From: Pseudomonadota bacterium
GTDB taxonomy: Bacteria; Pseudomonadota; Alphaproteobacteria; Reyranellales; Reyranellaceae
DNA: 35,980 nucleotides
Assembly (NCBI GenBank): GCA_018240745.1
Contig: JAFEFF010000011.1
Span: forward strand, 1-35,980
Direction: 5' to 3'
In this document: piece by piece, positions 15,750-26,696 of the stretch
Layout: every line of letters begins with the position of its first letter
Position numbering within the stretch: position 1 is the stretch's first letter
Notes under the pieces: generated by a model
Seen by the model: the letters and a program-made list of their open reading frames with translations, nothing else
Databases searched by the model: none
What the model was told of the DNA's origin: nothing
Translations under genes and position numbers: made by a program

Positions 15750-16028
15750 TCACCATCCCGGCTCGACACACCACACGGTGCGATCGGTGATGTCGTCCTG
15801 GTTGGTGCGGTCGGTGCGATCGGCGATGTCGTCCCGATTGGTCCGGTCGGTGCGATCGACGATGTCGTCGCGATCGGTGCGGTCGGTCCGGTCGGTGCCG
15901 TCGTAGCACGGCCCGGCAGTGCCCGTTGTCGGCGCGGTCGTCGCTGAGCACGAGGCGACCTGGCGGTGCGATCCCTCGCATCCTCCCAGGATCAGCAGGA
16001 TCGCGAGCGCGGACAGTCCCTTCCACAT
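15750..16028 (-). CDS. Repeat-containing small lipoprotein
   Basis: A 92-residue protein. The start at 16028 is preceded by GGGGAGAG. The signal sequence MWKGLSALAILLILGGC ends in a lipobox with C17 as the lipidation site. The mature part has a short Cys/Ser/Thr segment and then three near-identical 12-residue repeats of the form DRTDRT(D/N)xDDIx, strongly hydrophilic and alternately charged, ending VWCVEPGW. Nothing in the repeats points to an enzyme. It may be an intact small envelope lipoprotein, or the broken front of an OmpA-family lipoprotein whose C-terminus remains just downstream in another frame. Confidence 0.6.
   Translation of the reverse strand: MWKGLSALAILLILGGCEGSHRQVASCSATTAPTTGTAGPCYDGTDRTDRTDRDDIVDRTDRTNRDDIADRTDRTNQDDITDRTVWCVEPGW
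15778..15900. repeat. 36-bp tandem repeat, three full units plus partial
   Basis: Units at 15778-15813, 15814-15849 and 15850-15885 each start GTGCGATCG on the plus strand. They differ at a few bases, and a partial copy follows to about 15900. Because 36 is a multiple of three, copy-number change keeps the lipoprotein frame. Confidence 0.9.
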
Positions 16029-16099
16029 ATCGGTTCTCTCCCCGCGCGGCATCATGACAGGGCAGGGTGGATTTGCAATTCTCCGGGTGGAGGAACGCC

Positions 16100-16945
16100 A
16101 TGCCCATCATCGACGCCCAGGTCCACTGCTACGAACGCAATCATCCCGGCCGGCCGTGGCACGCCGTGCTCGCCGGCCCGCCCGAGGTCACCGGTCCCGA
16201 CATGGTGAAGGCGATGGACGATGTCGGCGTCGACGGCGCGCTTCTGGTCTCGGTCTACACCATGTATCGCTGGGACGCTTCGTACGCGGTCGGCGTGCAG
16301 AAGGCGTATCCCGACCGGTTCGGCGTCATCAAGCCGGTCAACGCCAACGATCCCAAAGTGCAGGACGTGATCGCCGAATGGGCAGCGATGCCGGGCACGG
16401 TCGCGATCCGCATCATGATGACGCCGGAGATCTCGACCGATGCGGCCGACCCCGGTCTCAACCGCATCCTCGCCGCCGCGGCCAAGCACGACCTGCCGGT
16501 CAACATGCTGGCGCGCGACAGGCTCGAGCAGCTCGGCCAGTTGGCCAGGCGCAACCCCGACACGCAGATCGTGATCGATCACCTGGGCCTCGAGCAGCCG
16601 TTCGTGCCGCCTGCGCCCAAGGAGCCGTGGAAGGAGTTGCCCCACGTGCTCAAGGTCGCGGAGAACAGGAACGTCGCCATCAAGATCAGCGGCGCCTGCA
16701 CTCTCAGCCACGAGAAATTCCCGTACAAGGACATCTGGGATCCGCTGTGGCGCATCTTCGACGCCTACGGGCTCGACCGCTGCATGTGGGGCACCGACTG
16801 GACGCGGGCAGTGAACCTGCTCACCTACAAGGAAGGCGTCGATTCCTTCAAGGTCACCGACCGGCTGACCGACAGCGACCGCGCCCGTCTGATGGGCGGC
16901 TCACTCGAGAAAATCTACGGCTGGTCGCCCGGCAAGAAGAAATAG
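16100..16945 (+). CDS. Amidohydrolase-family protein (Amidohydro_2)
   Basis: A 281-residue TIM-barrel hydrolase of the amidohydrolase-2 type (lactonase / decarboxylase branch, COG2159/COG3618-like). Seen are the opening IIDAQVHCYERN, VIDHLG (H161), IKISG (194-198) and the closing GTDW (D233). Substrates in this branch are lactones or aromatic acids, and none can be assigned. The first metal-binding HxH is QVH here (Q7, H9), as in some relatives that use fewer ligands. The ATG at 16100 has GGAGG 6 bases upstream. It is divergent from the repeat lipoprotein and convergent with the membrane protein, with 4 bases between the stops. Confidence 0.9.
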   Translation: MPIIDAQVHCYERNHPGRPWHAVLAGPPEVTGPDMVKAMDDVGVDGALLVSVYTMYRWDASYAVGVQKAYPDRFGVIKPVNANDPKVQDVIAEWAAMPGTVAIRIMMTPEISTDAADPGLNRILAAAAKHDLPVNMLARDRLEQLGQLARRNPDTQIVIDHLGLEQPFVPPAPKEPWKELPHVLKVAENRNVAIKISGACTLSHEKFPYKDIWDPLWRIFDAYGLDRCMWGTDWTRAVNLLTYKEGVDSFKVTDRLTDSDRARLMGGSLEKIYGWSPGKKK

Positions 16946-16949
16946 CGGT

Positions 16950-17570
16950 CTACGCCGGCACGGCGTGAAGCCGGCGCCAGCAATTGTCGACCAGCAGGGT
17001 GCCGTTCTGCATCATCGCGCGGTCGAGTACGAGCGCCTTCGCCCCGGCAGTCAGCGATAACCGCTCGACCAGCATGATGTCGGTCGAGGTGTCGCCCTGG
17101 GGCAGGGTGCCGCTGGTGAACTCGACCGATTCGATGGCGAGCGACGGCCAGTCGAAGACCTCGGTGCCGATCGACACGCCCCGCGCGTCGAGCCGGATCG
17201 CCGTGCCCGGCGGCGCGAGACCCTCGACGCGGTGCGCGAGCCTGCGCTTCCAGGTACGGACCCGGTGGTTCAACAGCAACCGCATGAACAGCAGCAGACC
17301 GCCGCCGATGACCACCACGGCCAGGGCGATCAACCCTCCGTCGCGTGGTTCGTAGGATATGCCGGCGATGGAGATCGCAGCCATCAGCGCGAAGGCGATC
17401 ACGGCCAGGATCGTGAACCAGCGGTTGCTCTGTCGGACATGGGTTTCGGTCGCTTCGGCGGGCGCGAGGACCGTGCCGGTCACGTCGTCCTGTGCCTTGC
17501 CCAAGATCAGGCTGCGCTCGCGCTTGGCCGTCAGCCCATCGACCGGCCTGTCATCGATCAGGATGCGCAT
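16950..17570 (-). CDS. Two-helix membrane protein of unknown function
   Basis: A 206-residue protein that I do not recognise. It has a cytoplasmic N-terminus of about 50 residues, two adjacent membrane helices (about 52-72 and 78-100) and a C-terminal soluble domain containing RLDARGVSIGTEVFDWPSLAIESVEF. That is a beta-rich PH-like pattern of the sort seen in YcxB/bPH proteins. The start at 17570 is backed by GGGAG. It lies 84 bases after bcp on the same strand and may be the last gene of the glnE-bcp unit. Confidence 0.75.
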   Translation of the reverse strand: MRILIDDRPVDGLTAKRERSLILGKAQDDVTGTVLAPAEATETHVRQSNRWFTILAVIAFALMAAISIAGISYEPRDGGLIALAVVVIGGGLLLFMRLLLNHRVRTWKRRLAHRVEGLAPPGTAIRLDARGVSIGTEVFDWPSLAIESVEFTSGTLPQGDTSTDIMLVERLSLTAGAKALVLDRAMMQNGTLLVDNCWRRLHAVPA

Positions 17571-17654
17571 CCATTCGCTCCCACCGCTTCGTGGCGGGAG
17601 TCTAACCGCGCGAATCGCCGGCAGGTGTTTCGGTTTGTTTCGTCGGCTACTCGG

Positions 17655-18115
<461 letters not shown>

Positions 18116-18119
<4 letters not shown>

Positions 18120-21055
18120 GCCTCTCTCCCTGTCCAGCCCGCGGCGCGGGCCGGCATATCGATGATCTTCTCGTATAGGGCACGCGCTGCCGCCGTCTCT
18201 TCGGTGAGGCGGGCGCGCAAGGCTGCGATGTCCGATACGTCCTGCGTCTGGGCGATCAGCCGGCGCTGACCCTCCGGCGCCCTGGATTCGTCGAATGACG
18301 ATTCATCGCCGTTGAGCGTAAGCCGCAGCAGGCTTTGAACGTCGGACATCAGCCCGCGCGCGGCGCGCAACCGCAGGGCATCGGCGGCGGCGAGCACATG
18401 GAGGTCGGCGGCGCGGCGCAGCACCTCGGCCGGATGCGCGTCGAGTATCTCGGGCTTCTCAGCGGCATGGCGAAGCGCCAGGTACTGGGCGACGAAGTCG
18501 ATGTCGAACAGCCCGCCGCGCAGATGTTTGAAGTCCCACGGGCTCTTGGGCGGCGCATGCTTTGCGATGCGATCGCGCATGTCGGCGACGTCGCGCAGCA
18601 GGGCATCCGGATCGCGTGGCCGGCGCAGGGTGGCGAGGATGGCGCGCTGCAGGCGCTCGACCAGCTCGGCCGGACCATGGATCACGCGGGCGCGCGTCAG
18701 CGCCATATGCTCCCAGGTCCAGGCCGACTGCGCGTGATAGGTCTCGAATCCCTGGAGCGAGTTGGCGAGCGGACCGGCGCGGCCGGAGGGGCGCAGCCGC
18801 ATGTCGACCTCGTACAGCGCGCCTTCATTGGTGAGCGCGGTCAGCGCCGTGACGATCTTGCCGCTCAGTCGCGTGTAGTACTGGATCGGCGCGAGTGGCT
18901 GTGCGCCGTCCGAGGCCTCGAGCCCCGGTGGGATGTCGTAGACGAAGATCAGGTCGAGGTCCGAGGTCGCCGACATCTCGCGGCTGCCGAGCTTGCCCAA
19001 TGCCAGCACCGCCAGGCGCTGGCCGTGGAAGGAGCCGTGCTGGCGCGCGAAGCTCTTCTCGACGCGATCGCACAGCGCCGAGATCGTCGCCTGCGCGATG
19101 TCGGAGTAGGCGAGGCCGGCCTCTGCCGGCCGAACCATGCGCTTGAGCTGCTGCACGCCGACCTGGAAGCGGTGCTCGTTGGTCCAGCGCCGCGCCGCAT
19201 CGAGAATGTCCTGCTCGTCCTCGACCTGCGCCAGGAGGCGGGCGAGATCGGCAGTCATGTCGGCCGCCGAGGGCAGGGCGGTGTAGAAGTCGGACGACAG
19301 CACCGAGTCGAGCAACACCGTGCGCCGCGCAAGCTGCGCTGCCAGGCCCGGCGCGCTGCCCATGATCGCCGCGACCAGCTCGAGCAGCGCCGGGTTCGAC
19401 TTGAACAGCGAGAAGAGCTGTACGCCCGCCGGCAGGTTGCTGAGGAAGAGGTCGAAGTTCAGCAATGCCGGGTCGGGCGCGGCCGTCTCTCCCAGTGCCT
19501 TCAGCAGGGCCGGCATCAGCTCGGTGAGCAGCTCGCGCGCCCGCGGCGAGGTGGTGGACCGGTAGCGGCCATGATGCCAGCGGCGCACCACGCCGGCAGC
19601 GGCGGAGACGTCGCTGAAGCCGAGTCCGCGCAAGGTCTCGAGCGTGCCTGGATCGTCGTCGGTGCCGGTGAAGACCAGGTTGCCGCCAGGGCCGGCGAGA
19701 CTCGGCGCATCCTCGAACAGCCGGGCGTAGTGGCTTTCGACCCGGCGCAGCGTCGCCAGCATCTCGTCCTGGAAGGCAGCGGGCTCGGCATAGCCGAGGA
19801 AGGTCGCGATCGCGGCGAGCCCCTCCGGGTCCTCGGGCAGGCTATGGGTCTGCTGGTCGGCGACCATCTGCAGACGATGCTCGACCCTGCGCAGGAAGCC
19901 GTAGTCGGCGACCAGCTCGGCGGTGGCGCGCGCCTCGACATGGCCCGCCGCCGCGAGCGCGCGCAAGGTCTCGCAGGTTCCGCGCAGCCGCAGCTCCGGA
20001 TTGCGGCCGCCGAAGATCAACTGCTGGGTCTGGGCGAAGAACTCGATCTCACGGATGCCGCCGCGCCCCAGCTTCACATTGTGACCGGCGACCTTGACTG
20101 TTCCGCCGCCGCGATGCGCATCGATCTGGCGTTTGATCGAGTGGATGTCGTGGATCGCGGCGAAGTCGAGATGGCGCCGCCATACATAGGGACGCAGCGC
20201 CGCCAGGAACTCGCTGCCGACCCCAAGATTGCCGGCGATCGGATGCGCCTTGATCATCGCCGCGCGTTCCCAGTTCTGGCCGACGCTCTCGTAGTAGAGT
20301 TCGGCCGCCTGTACCGACATGGCCAGCGGCGTCGATCCGGGATCGGGCCGCAGCCGGAGGTCGGTGCGGAAGATGTAGCCGTCGCCCGACGCCTCCGACA
20401 TCAGCTGCACCAGCATGCGCGAGACGCGAACGAAGTGGCGCGAAAGCTGCTCGTTGTTCGCGATCGCCGGCGCTTCGCGGTCGTACAGCAGGATCAGGTC
20501 GATGTCGCTGGAGTAGTTGAGCTCGTCGGCACCGAGCTTGCCCATGCCGAGCACGGTGAAGGCGGCGGCCTGGGGATCGCCGCCGAGCGCCAGATTCCCT
20601 TCGCGCTCGAGCTGCAGCAGGATCGACGAGACGAGGGCGTCGATGCAGGCGCTGGCGAACCGGCTCAGCGTGCCGGTGATGCGCTCGAGCGGCCAGGCGC
20701 CGGCAATGTCGGCGACGGCGACGGCGAGGGATACGCTGCGCTTCAGCCGCCGCAGGCGCGCTGCAACTGCCTCCGGTGTCGCGCCCGAGCGGGCCTCGGC
20801 GCGCACGGTCTCCACATCGTGAGCGAGCTGTCTCAGTACCGCATCCGGACCCTCGCGCCACAGATCGGCCATGAAATTGGGGTGTTGTAGCGCCGTCTCG
20901 GTCAAGTAAGGGCTGTTGCCGAACAGCGCGTCGAGCAGTGCCGTGCCGGCGGGATTGTCCGGCATCGCCGCTGTCTCACGCCAGCGGGTCCAGGCGACCG
21001 CAAGCCGCTCTGAATTGTACGGTTGCGGCAGGCGGGCAGTCGAAAGCCAAGACAT
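18116..21055 (-). CDS. glnE: Bifunctional glutamine synthetase adenylyltransferase/deadenylylase
   Basis: A 979-residue GlnE, which adds AMP to glutamine synthetase or removes it in response to PII and glutamine. Both nucleotidyltransferase domains are intact. The N-terminal deadenylylase motif is GMGKLGADELNYSSDIDLI (acidic pair D184/D186). The C-terminal adenylylase motif is ALGKLGSREMSATSDLDLI at about residue 700. The regulatory helices lie between them. The length fits the family. The start at 21055 (MSWLSTARL) is the best in frame, but no good ribosome-binding site is seen. A later ATG at residue 31 is an alternative. It is the first gene of the glnE-bcp unit and divergent from the AsmA-like gene, with 64 bases between. 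Confidence 0.97.
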
Positions 21056-21119
21056 GGGAAGGGACGCCCGGTAGATTGGGCATTGCAACCGCCCTCGGTC
21101 AACGCGGAAGTAACGAGCA

Positions 21120-24100
21120 TTGGTCATCCGGACGTATCGGCTTTGTGCGCGTGTGGTGACGATTGTCGTCGGCATCGCGGCCGTGTTGATGACCGCCGTC
21201 GTGTTGCGCCTGCTGTCCGGACCGGTCGATCTCGAGGTCGCGCGACCGTTTCTGCCGACCGAGTTCGACACGCCGGCCGGTCCGGTAAAGGTCAGGGCGG
21301 AGCACATCTATGTCGAATGGAGTGGCCTGAAGGAGCCGATGCGGCTGGTCCTGACCGGGCTGCACATGATGGATGCCAGCGACCACGAGCTCGCTTCGGC
21401 ACCGGGCATCGCCGTCGCGTTCGACCCGCGCAGTGTGGTCAATGGCCGCCTGCGTCCGGTGTCGATCGTGGTCAACCGGCCGAACCTCGAGGCCGACATC
21501 GCCCGCGAGGGCGGCATGCTGCAGCGGGTGCTGGCGAGCAGCGACCCCGATTCGCAGGCCGAGGTGGTCGACCTGCTGATCGAGCAACTCCTTTCGGAGC
21601 ACAACGACAATTCGGTGCTCGGCCAGCTCAACACGATCGACGTGGTGCATGCACGGGTGTCGCTGCGGGATGTGCCGAGCGGCGTCGTCTGGGTGGCGCC
21701 GGACGTCCAGGGACGGCTCAACCGGGACGCGGCGGGCGTGAAGATCTCGGCCAAGGCCACTTTCCTCGGCCCGAAGAGTGGCGAGCCGATCGATGTGAGC
21801 CTGGACGGCACCTATTCGCGCGACCGTAGCCGCATCTCCTTCGAGGCGGCGATCGATGGCATGAAGCCGTCGATGCTGGCCGACCTGTCGCCCGACACGG
21901 TGCTGCTGCGCGGCCTCGACATCGCGCTGTCCGGCCGGCTCGAGGTCGAGGCCAGTGGCAGCGGCGAGGTGCGAACCGTCTCCATGGAGGTGACCGCCGG
22001 CGCCGGTACCATCACCTTGCCCGGCGTGCTGCCGGTCACCCACAAGGTGCGCTCGGTCAACGCACTCGCGCATGTCGATGCGGCTGCGCACACCGCGCGG
22101 ATCGATCATATCGACGTCGACATGGGCGTCGCGAAGATCGCCGTGACGGGCACCGGCCAACGGACGCAGCAGGGGCAGACCTTCACCGGCAAGGCCGAAG
22201 TGAAGAACATCCCGATCGACAAGCTCGGCGATTATTGGCCGCTCGAGTTCGCCGAGGGAGGTCGCGCCTGGGCGCTCGCCAATCTGAGCGGCGGGTCGCT
22301 GGACATCGGCGCCGACTTCACCCTCAGCACGCCGGGCAACGACCTGTCCCGGCTCAGTGTCGATCGCAACGTGGCCTACCTCGCCTATCGCGGCATGACG
22401 GTGCACTACATGCCGCACATGCCCGAGTTGCTGAACGTTTCGGGCAACGCGCGGTTCGAAGGCGACACGATGCGCTTCGACGTCGCGGGCGGCAATGCGG
22501 TCGGCCTGGCGGTGACGGGCGCGACGATCGAGTTGACAGGGCTGGACGGACCTTCGCCGCAACAGTACGCGTCGCTCCGTGTGCCGATCTCGGGGCCGGC
22601 GCCGGCGGTCGAGGCCTTGCTGGCGCGGCCCAAGCTCGGCCTGCCGCGCGACGCGCTCTACGATCCGAAACGGCTCGGTGGCGACGTCGCGATCGACCTG
22701 ACGCTTTCCTTCCCGTTGCTCAATGCGCTCACTGTCTCCGACATCGACATCAAGGCCGAGGCTGCGGTGTCGGCGTTCTCGCTGAAGAGCGCGATCGGCA
22801 ACGTCGACCTCAGCGATGGGGTGGGCCGACTGGTCTATGCCAACTCGCAGCTCAACGTCACCGGAGTCGGCAAGTTCGACGGCAACGCGGTGGACATCGT
22901 TTGGCGCGAGCAGTTCGGGCCGCGGGCGCCCTATCGCCAGCGCTACGAGCTCAGGGGCACGATCCCGGCGAGCCTGCTCGCCAAGGCGGGCTTCCCGTCG
23001 CCCGAGCCGTACATCTCCGGGCCGGTCAACGTCACGGGCTTCTCCTATCAGGTGGCGACCAACGGGGCGGCCGAGATACAGGGCAAGCTCGACTTGAAGG
23101 GCGCCAAGCTCGCCGCACCGGTCGGCTGGAGCAAGGATGCCGGCACCGACGGCCATCTGACCCTCGGCATGAAGCTGGCGCCGGGCGGCAAGCTGTCGAC
23201 AGCGGACTTCGAGGCGCAGGCCAATGGCCTGCGAACCAAAGGCCAGGTGCGATTCGGCCCGGACAACTCCGTCCAGGAAGTCGCTGTGAGCGAGCTCGCG
23301 CTCGGCGGCACCAACATCTCGGCCGAATGGCGCCGCAACGCCGCCGGGAGCGTCGAGGTCGCCCTCCGCGGGCCCTCGCTCGAGCTCAGCCGCGTACGGG
23401 CGATGCTGAAGGCGCGCGAGGATGTCGCCCAGGCCAATCCCGGCGGTCCCGCATCGCGCGCACAGGAAAGCACGCGCTTCCTGCTGCAGGTCGACCGCGT
23501 CGTCCTGCAACGCGGCAGCATCGGATCGCTGAACGGGAAGCTCGAGCTCAACGGCGATCGCATGGTCTCGGCCGATCTCGGTATCGGCTCGGGCAAGGGC
23601 GCTACGCTGAAGGTGACGCCTGGAGCGAAGGGGCGCGACGTCAATCTTTACGTCGCCGATTTCGGCGAGCTGCTCAGGCAAACCGGCTGGCTCGACGGAC
23701 TGTCCGGCGGCTATCTCGATTTCCGCGGACGGGTCGATGACAGCGTCGGGGCGGCGCCGCTCATCGGCCGCCTGAAGCTCGGCCCCTATTCTCTGCAGAA
23801 GGTGACGCCGCGGCCCGGCATCGGCACGCTCAACACGACCATCGAGACCCTGAACCGGGCGGGCGACCCGTTGCAGCAGTTCGATGCGCTGGAGACCCAG
23901 GTCGTCAAGACGGGCGATCGTATCGAGCTGAAGGATGGCCATACTGCCAGCAATTCGATCGGCCTCACGACCGGAGGCGTCATCGACCTGGCGAGCGACC
24001 GGGCGCACCTGCGCGGCATCGTGGTGCCGGGGTTCGTGCTGAACAATCTGCTGTCGAACGTGCCGCTGCTCGGTCCGCTGCTGACCGGAGGCAAGAATGG

Positions 24101-24266
24101 CGGCGTGTTCGCGATCGCCTATCGCCTCGACGGTCCGCTCGACGACCTCAAGACCGACATCAACATGATGTCGGCGGTGACTCCGGGCGCGCTGCGCGAG
24201 CTCTTCACCCGTGCGCCGTACGACGGGCGCACCAGTTCCGAATCGCCGCTCGACCGCTCGCCTTGA
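21120..24266 (+). CDS. AsmA-like / DUF3971 (YhdP-type) envelope protein
   Basis: A 1048-residue protein with one N-terminal membrane helix (about 9-32) and a very long periplasmic beta-rich domain. The repeated amphipathic strands (for example VSLRDVPSGVVWVAPDVQG), the DUF3971 part in the middle and the AsmA-like C-terminus (VVPGFVLNNLLSNVPLLGPLL, cut here to GFVLNNLLSNVPLLG) identify the YhdP/TamB/AsmA bridge class. In E. coli these form hydrophobic grooves that carry phospholipids to the outer membrane. TTG at 21120 is taken as the start because GGAAG lies 9 bases before it and there is no better ATG ahead of the helix. It is convergent with tyrS (12 bases). Confidence 0.88.
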   Translation: MVIRTYRLCARVVTIVVGIAAVLMTAVVLRLLSGPVDLEVARPFLPTEFDTPAGPVKVRAEHIYVEWSGLKEPMRLVLTGLHMMDASDHELASAPGIAVAFDPRSVVNGRLRPVSIVVNRPNLEADIAREGGMLQRVLASSDPDSQAEVVDLLIEQLLSEHNDNSVLGQLNTIDVVHARVSLRDVPSGVVWVAPDVQGRLNRDAAGVKISAKATFLGPKSGEPIDVSLDGTYSRDRSRISFEAAIDGMKPSMLADLSPDTVLLRGLDIALSGRLEVEASGSGEVRTVSMEVTAGAGTITLPGVLPVTHKVRSVNALAHVDAAAHTARIDHIDVDMGVAKIAVTGTGQRTQQGQTFTGKAEVKNIPIDKLGDYWPLEFAEGGRAWALANLSGGSLDIGADFTLSTPGNDLSRLSVDRNVAYLAYRGMTVHYMPHMPELLNVSGNARFEGDTMRFDVAGGNAVGLAVTGATIELTGLDGPSPQQYASLRVPISGPAPAVEALLARPKLGLPRDALYDPKRLGGDVAIDLTLSFPLLNALTVSDIDIKAEAAVSAFSLKSAIGNVDLSDGVGRLVYANSQLNVTGVGKFDGNAVDIVWREQFGPRAPYRQRYELRGTIPASLLAKAGFPSPEPYISGPVNVTGFSYQVATNGAAEIQGKLDLKGAKLAAPVGWSKDAGTDGHLTLGMKLAPGGKLSTADFEAQANGLRTKGQVRFGPDNSVQEVAVSELALGGTNISAEWRRNAAGSVEVALRGPSLELSRVRAMLKAREDVAQANPGGPASRAQESTRFLLQVDRVVLQRGSIGSLNGKLELNGDRMVSADLGIGSGKGATLKVTPGAKGRDVNLYVADFGELLRQTGWLDGLSGGYLDFRGRVDDSVGAAPLIGRLKLGPYSLQKVTPRPGIGTLNTTIETLNRAGDPLQQFDALETQVVKTGDRIELKDGHTASNSIGLTTGGVIDLASDRAHLRGIVVPGFVLNNLLSNVPLLGPLLTGGKNGGVFAIAYRLDGPLDDLKTDINMMSAVTPGALRELFTRAPYDGRTSSESPLDRSP

Positions 24267-24278
24267 AGCCTCGCCGGA

Positions 24279-25532
24279 TCAGGCGGCGCGCACCAGCACG
24301 TGGCGCTTGCGGCCCGCCGAAAGCTTCAGCGTGCCGTCCGAGCCGAGGTCGTCTTCCTTGATCACCACCGTGTCGGAGGCGATCGGCTTGTCGTTCAGAC
24401 GGCCGCCGCCGCCGCGGATCAGCTTGCGTGCCTCGGTGCGGCTGGGCGCCAGACCGGCCTGATGGAACAGCTCGAACGCCGCAATGCCCTCGGCAAGCTG
24501 CGCGCGCGGCACGTTGACGGTGGGCAGGCTCTCCGCCTTGCCGCCTTCCTCGAAAGTCCGGCGCGCGGTCGCCTCGGCTTCGGCCGCCGCCGCCGCGCCA
24601 TGGGCGAGCCCGGTGATCTCGGTGGCGAGGACCTTCTTGGCCTCGTTGATCTCCTGGCCCTGGAGCTTCTCGAGGCGGGCGATCTCGGGCAGCGGCAGCT
24701 CGGTGAACAGCCGCATGAAGCGGCCGACATCCGCGTCCTCGACGTTGCGCCAGTATTGCCAGAAGTCGTAGGGCGACACGCGCTCGGCGTTCAGCCACAC
24801 CGCGCCCGATGCCGTCTTGCCCATCTTGGCGCCGGACGAGGTCGTGATCAGCGGAGTGGTCAGGGCGAACAGCTCGGCGCCCTCGATGCGGCGGCCGAGG
24901 TCGGTCCCCATGATGATGTTGCCCCACTGGTCCGAGCCGCCCATCTGCAGGATGCAGTCGTAACGCTTCTTGAGTTCCACGAAGTCGTAGGACTGCAGGA
25001 TCATGTAGTTGAATTCGAGGAAAGTGAGCGGCTGGTTCCGCTCGAGCCGCAGCCGCACCGAATCCATGGTCAGCATGCGATTGACCGAGAAGTGCCGGCC
25101 GACGTCGCGCAGCAGCGGAATGTAGAGGAGCTGGTCGAGCCACTCCGCGTTGTCGACCATCCGTGCGTCGGTCGGGCCGTCGCCGAATTCCACGTACTTG
25201 TCGAAGACGCGGCGAATGCCGGCCATGTTGGCGTCGATCTGTTCGGCGGTCAGGAGTTGCCGCGACTCGTCGCGGCCCGAGGGATCGCCGATCTTGGTGG
25301 TGCCGCCGCCCATCAGCACGATCGGCTTGTGGCCGCTCTTCTGCCACCAGCGCAGCATCATGATCTGCAGCAGCGAGCCGACATGCAGCGAATCGGCGGT
25401 GCAGTCGAAACCGATATACGCCGTGCGGGTTCCGGTCGACAGCAGCTCGTCGAGGCGCGCGGCATCGCTGGTCTGATGCACCATGCCGCGCTCGTGCACG
25501 ATCCGCATGAAGTCCGACTTGAAGGCCGCCAT
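24279..25532 (-). CDS. tyrS: Tyrosyl-tRNA synthetase
   Basis: A 417-residue class I synthetase that charges tRNA-Tyr. The ATP site is H50-VGS (in place of HIGH) and K236-MGKT (in place of KMSKS). The tyrosine-binding region has [13 protein letters not shown] and [11 protein letters not shown]. The last 65 or so residues are an S4 RNA-binding domain ([19 protein letters not shown]). It is a complete bacterial TyrRS. The ATG at 25532 has GGAGAG very close before it. It is divergent from anmK, with 90 bases between. Confidence 0.98.
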   Translation of the reverse strand: MAAFKSDFMRIVHERGMVHQTSDAARLDELLSTGTRTAYIGFDCTADSLHVGSLLQIMMLRWWQKSGHKPIVLMGGGTTKIGDPSGRDESRQLLTAEQIDANMAGIRRVFDKYVEFGDGPTDARMVDNAEWLDQLLYIPLLRDVGRHFSVNRMLTMDSVRLRLERNQPLTFLEFNYMILQSYDFVELKKRYDCILQMGGSDQWGNIIMGTDLGRRIEGAELFALTTPLITTSSGAKMGKTASGAVWLNAERVSPYDFWQYWRNVEDADVGRFMRLFTELPLPEIARLEKLQGQEINEAKKVLATEITGLAHGAAAAAEAEATARRTFEEGGKAESLPTVNVPRAQLAEGIAAFELFHQAGLAPSRTEARKLIRGGGGRLNDKPIASDTVVIKEDDLGSDGTLKLSAGRKRHVLVRAA

Positions 25533-25622
25533 CTCTCCGCCCGGCAGTTGCCCAGCATTTGTCCCAGAAGGGCCGCGGGTGTAACACGACCCCGTAATGC
25601 CGGCCAGTAGCCCCGAACCCCG

Positions 25623-26693
25623 ATGCGCGCGCTAGGCTTGATGAGCGGGACATCGGTCGACGGCATCGATGTGGCGTTGATCGAGACCGATGGCGAGCGG
25701 GTGGCATCGTTCGGGCCGACGCTCACTGTTCCTTATCCTGACGACGTGCGTCGACTGATCCGTGCGGCATTCGCGGCCGAGCAGCCAAGTGAAGCGACCA
25801 CGGCGGCCGAGCGGGCTGTGACGCAAACGCATGTGGCTGCCGCCAGGCTTTGGTCGGCGACGCACGGCGTGGCGCTCGATTCGCTCGACGTCGCCGGCTT
25901 CCACGGCCAGACCATCACGCATCGGCCCGAGAAACGGTTCACCTGGCAGATCGGCGACGGCGCCGGGCTCGCGCGCGCATTGGGTGTGCGTGTGGTCAAC
26001 GACCTGCGCGTCGCCGACGTCGCGGCAGGGGGGCAGGGCGCGCCACTGGTGCCGGTTTTTCATGCCGCGTTGGTGCGCGAGCTGCCGCGGCCGGTCGCGG
26101 TGGTGAATATCGGCGGCGTCGCCAACGTGACCTGGATCGGCGGAGACGACGCGTTGCTGGCGTTCGACACAGGGCCGGGCAACGCGCCGATCGATGATTG
26201 GTGCGCGCGCCGTGCCGGCCAGCGCTTCGATCGCGACGGCGCGCTTGCGGCCTCGGGCAAGGTCGATCGCACGCGACTCGAGCGCTGGGTCCAGCATCGC
26301 TACTTCGCGCGCAGGCCGCCGAAGTCGCTGGATCGCGGCGATTTCAACGATACCTGGGCCGATGGGCTGTCGGTGGCGGACGGAGCGGCGACACTAACCC
26401 GTGCGACGGCGCGCGCGATTGCGCTCGCGGCGCGCTTTTTCCCGCAAGGAGCCAGGCAATGGATCGTCACCGGCGGCGGTGCGCGCAATCCGACCTTGCT
26501 GGCGGCAATCGCGGCGGAGACGGGCGCGCCGGTCGTGGCGGCGTCGACCTTGGGCTGGGACGCCGATGCGCTGGAGGCGCAGGCGTTCGCCTTCCTGGCG
26601 GTGCGGTCGCTGCGCGGCCTGCCCTTGACATTTCCGACGACGACCGGCGCGCCCAGGCCGCTGTGCGGCGGGCGGCTGCACCTGCCGTCGTAG
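25623..26693 (+). CDS. anmK: Anhydro-N-acetylmuramic acid kinase
   Basis: A 356-residue sugar kinase that opens and phosphorylates 1,6-anhydro-MurNAc during cell-wall recycling. Family marks are [17 protein letters not shown] at the N-terminus (phosphate 1), [39 protein letters not shown] and [16 protein letters not shown]. Length and motif order are normal. The ATG at 25623 opens directly into the conserved motif. The ribosome-binding site is poor. It is next to tyrS, a neighbourhood often seen in alphaproteobacteria, and convergent with the hydrolase gene (3 bases). Confidence 0.97.
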   Translation: MRALGLMSGTSVDGIDVALIETDGERVASFGPTLTVPYPDDVRRLIRAAFAAEQPSEATTAAERAVTQTHVAAARLWSATHGVALDSLDVAGFHGQTITHRPEKRFTWQIGDGAGLARALGVRVVNDLRVADVAAGGQGAPLVPVFHAALVRELPRPVAVVNIGGVANVTWIGGDDALLAFDTGPGNAPIDDWCARRAGQRFDRDGALAASGKVDRTRLERWVQHRYFARRPPKSLDRGDFNDTWADGLSVADGAATLTRATARAIALAARFFPQGARQWIVTGGGARNPTLLAAIAAETGAPVVAASTLGWDADALEAQAFAFLAVRSLRGLPLTFPTTTGAPRPLCGGRLHLPS

Positions 26694-26696
26694 GTC

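Noticed and set aside
15778..15900. CRISPR-like 36-bp repeats
   Set aside because: The units are head-to-tail without spacers and are in frame in a lipoprotein gene. There are no cas genes.
18335..20890. 851-codon plus-strand open frame inside glnE
   Set aside because: It is the complement of glnE in a GC-rich genome. The composition is low-complexity and nothing is recognisable.
21100..24008. 969-codon minus-strand open frame opposite the AsmA-like gene
   Set aside because: Same reason: it is rich in Arg/His/Asp, shows no motif, and the opposite strand encodes a coherent membrane-anchored protein.
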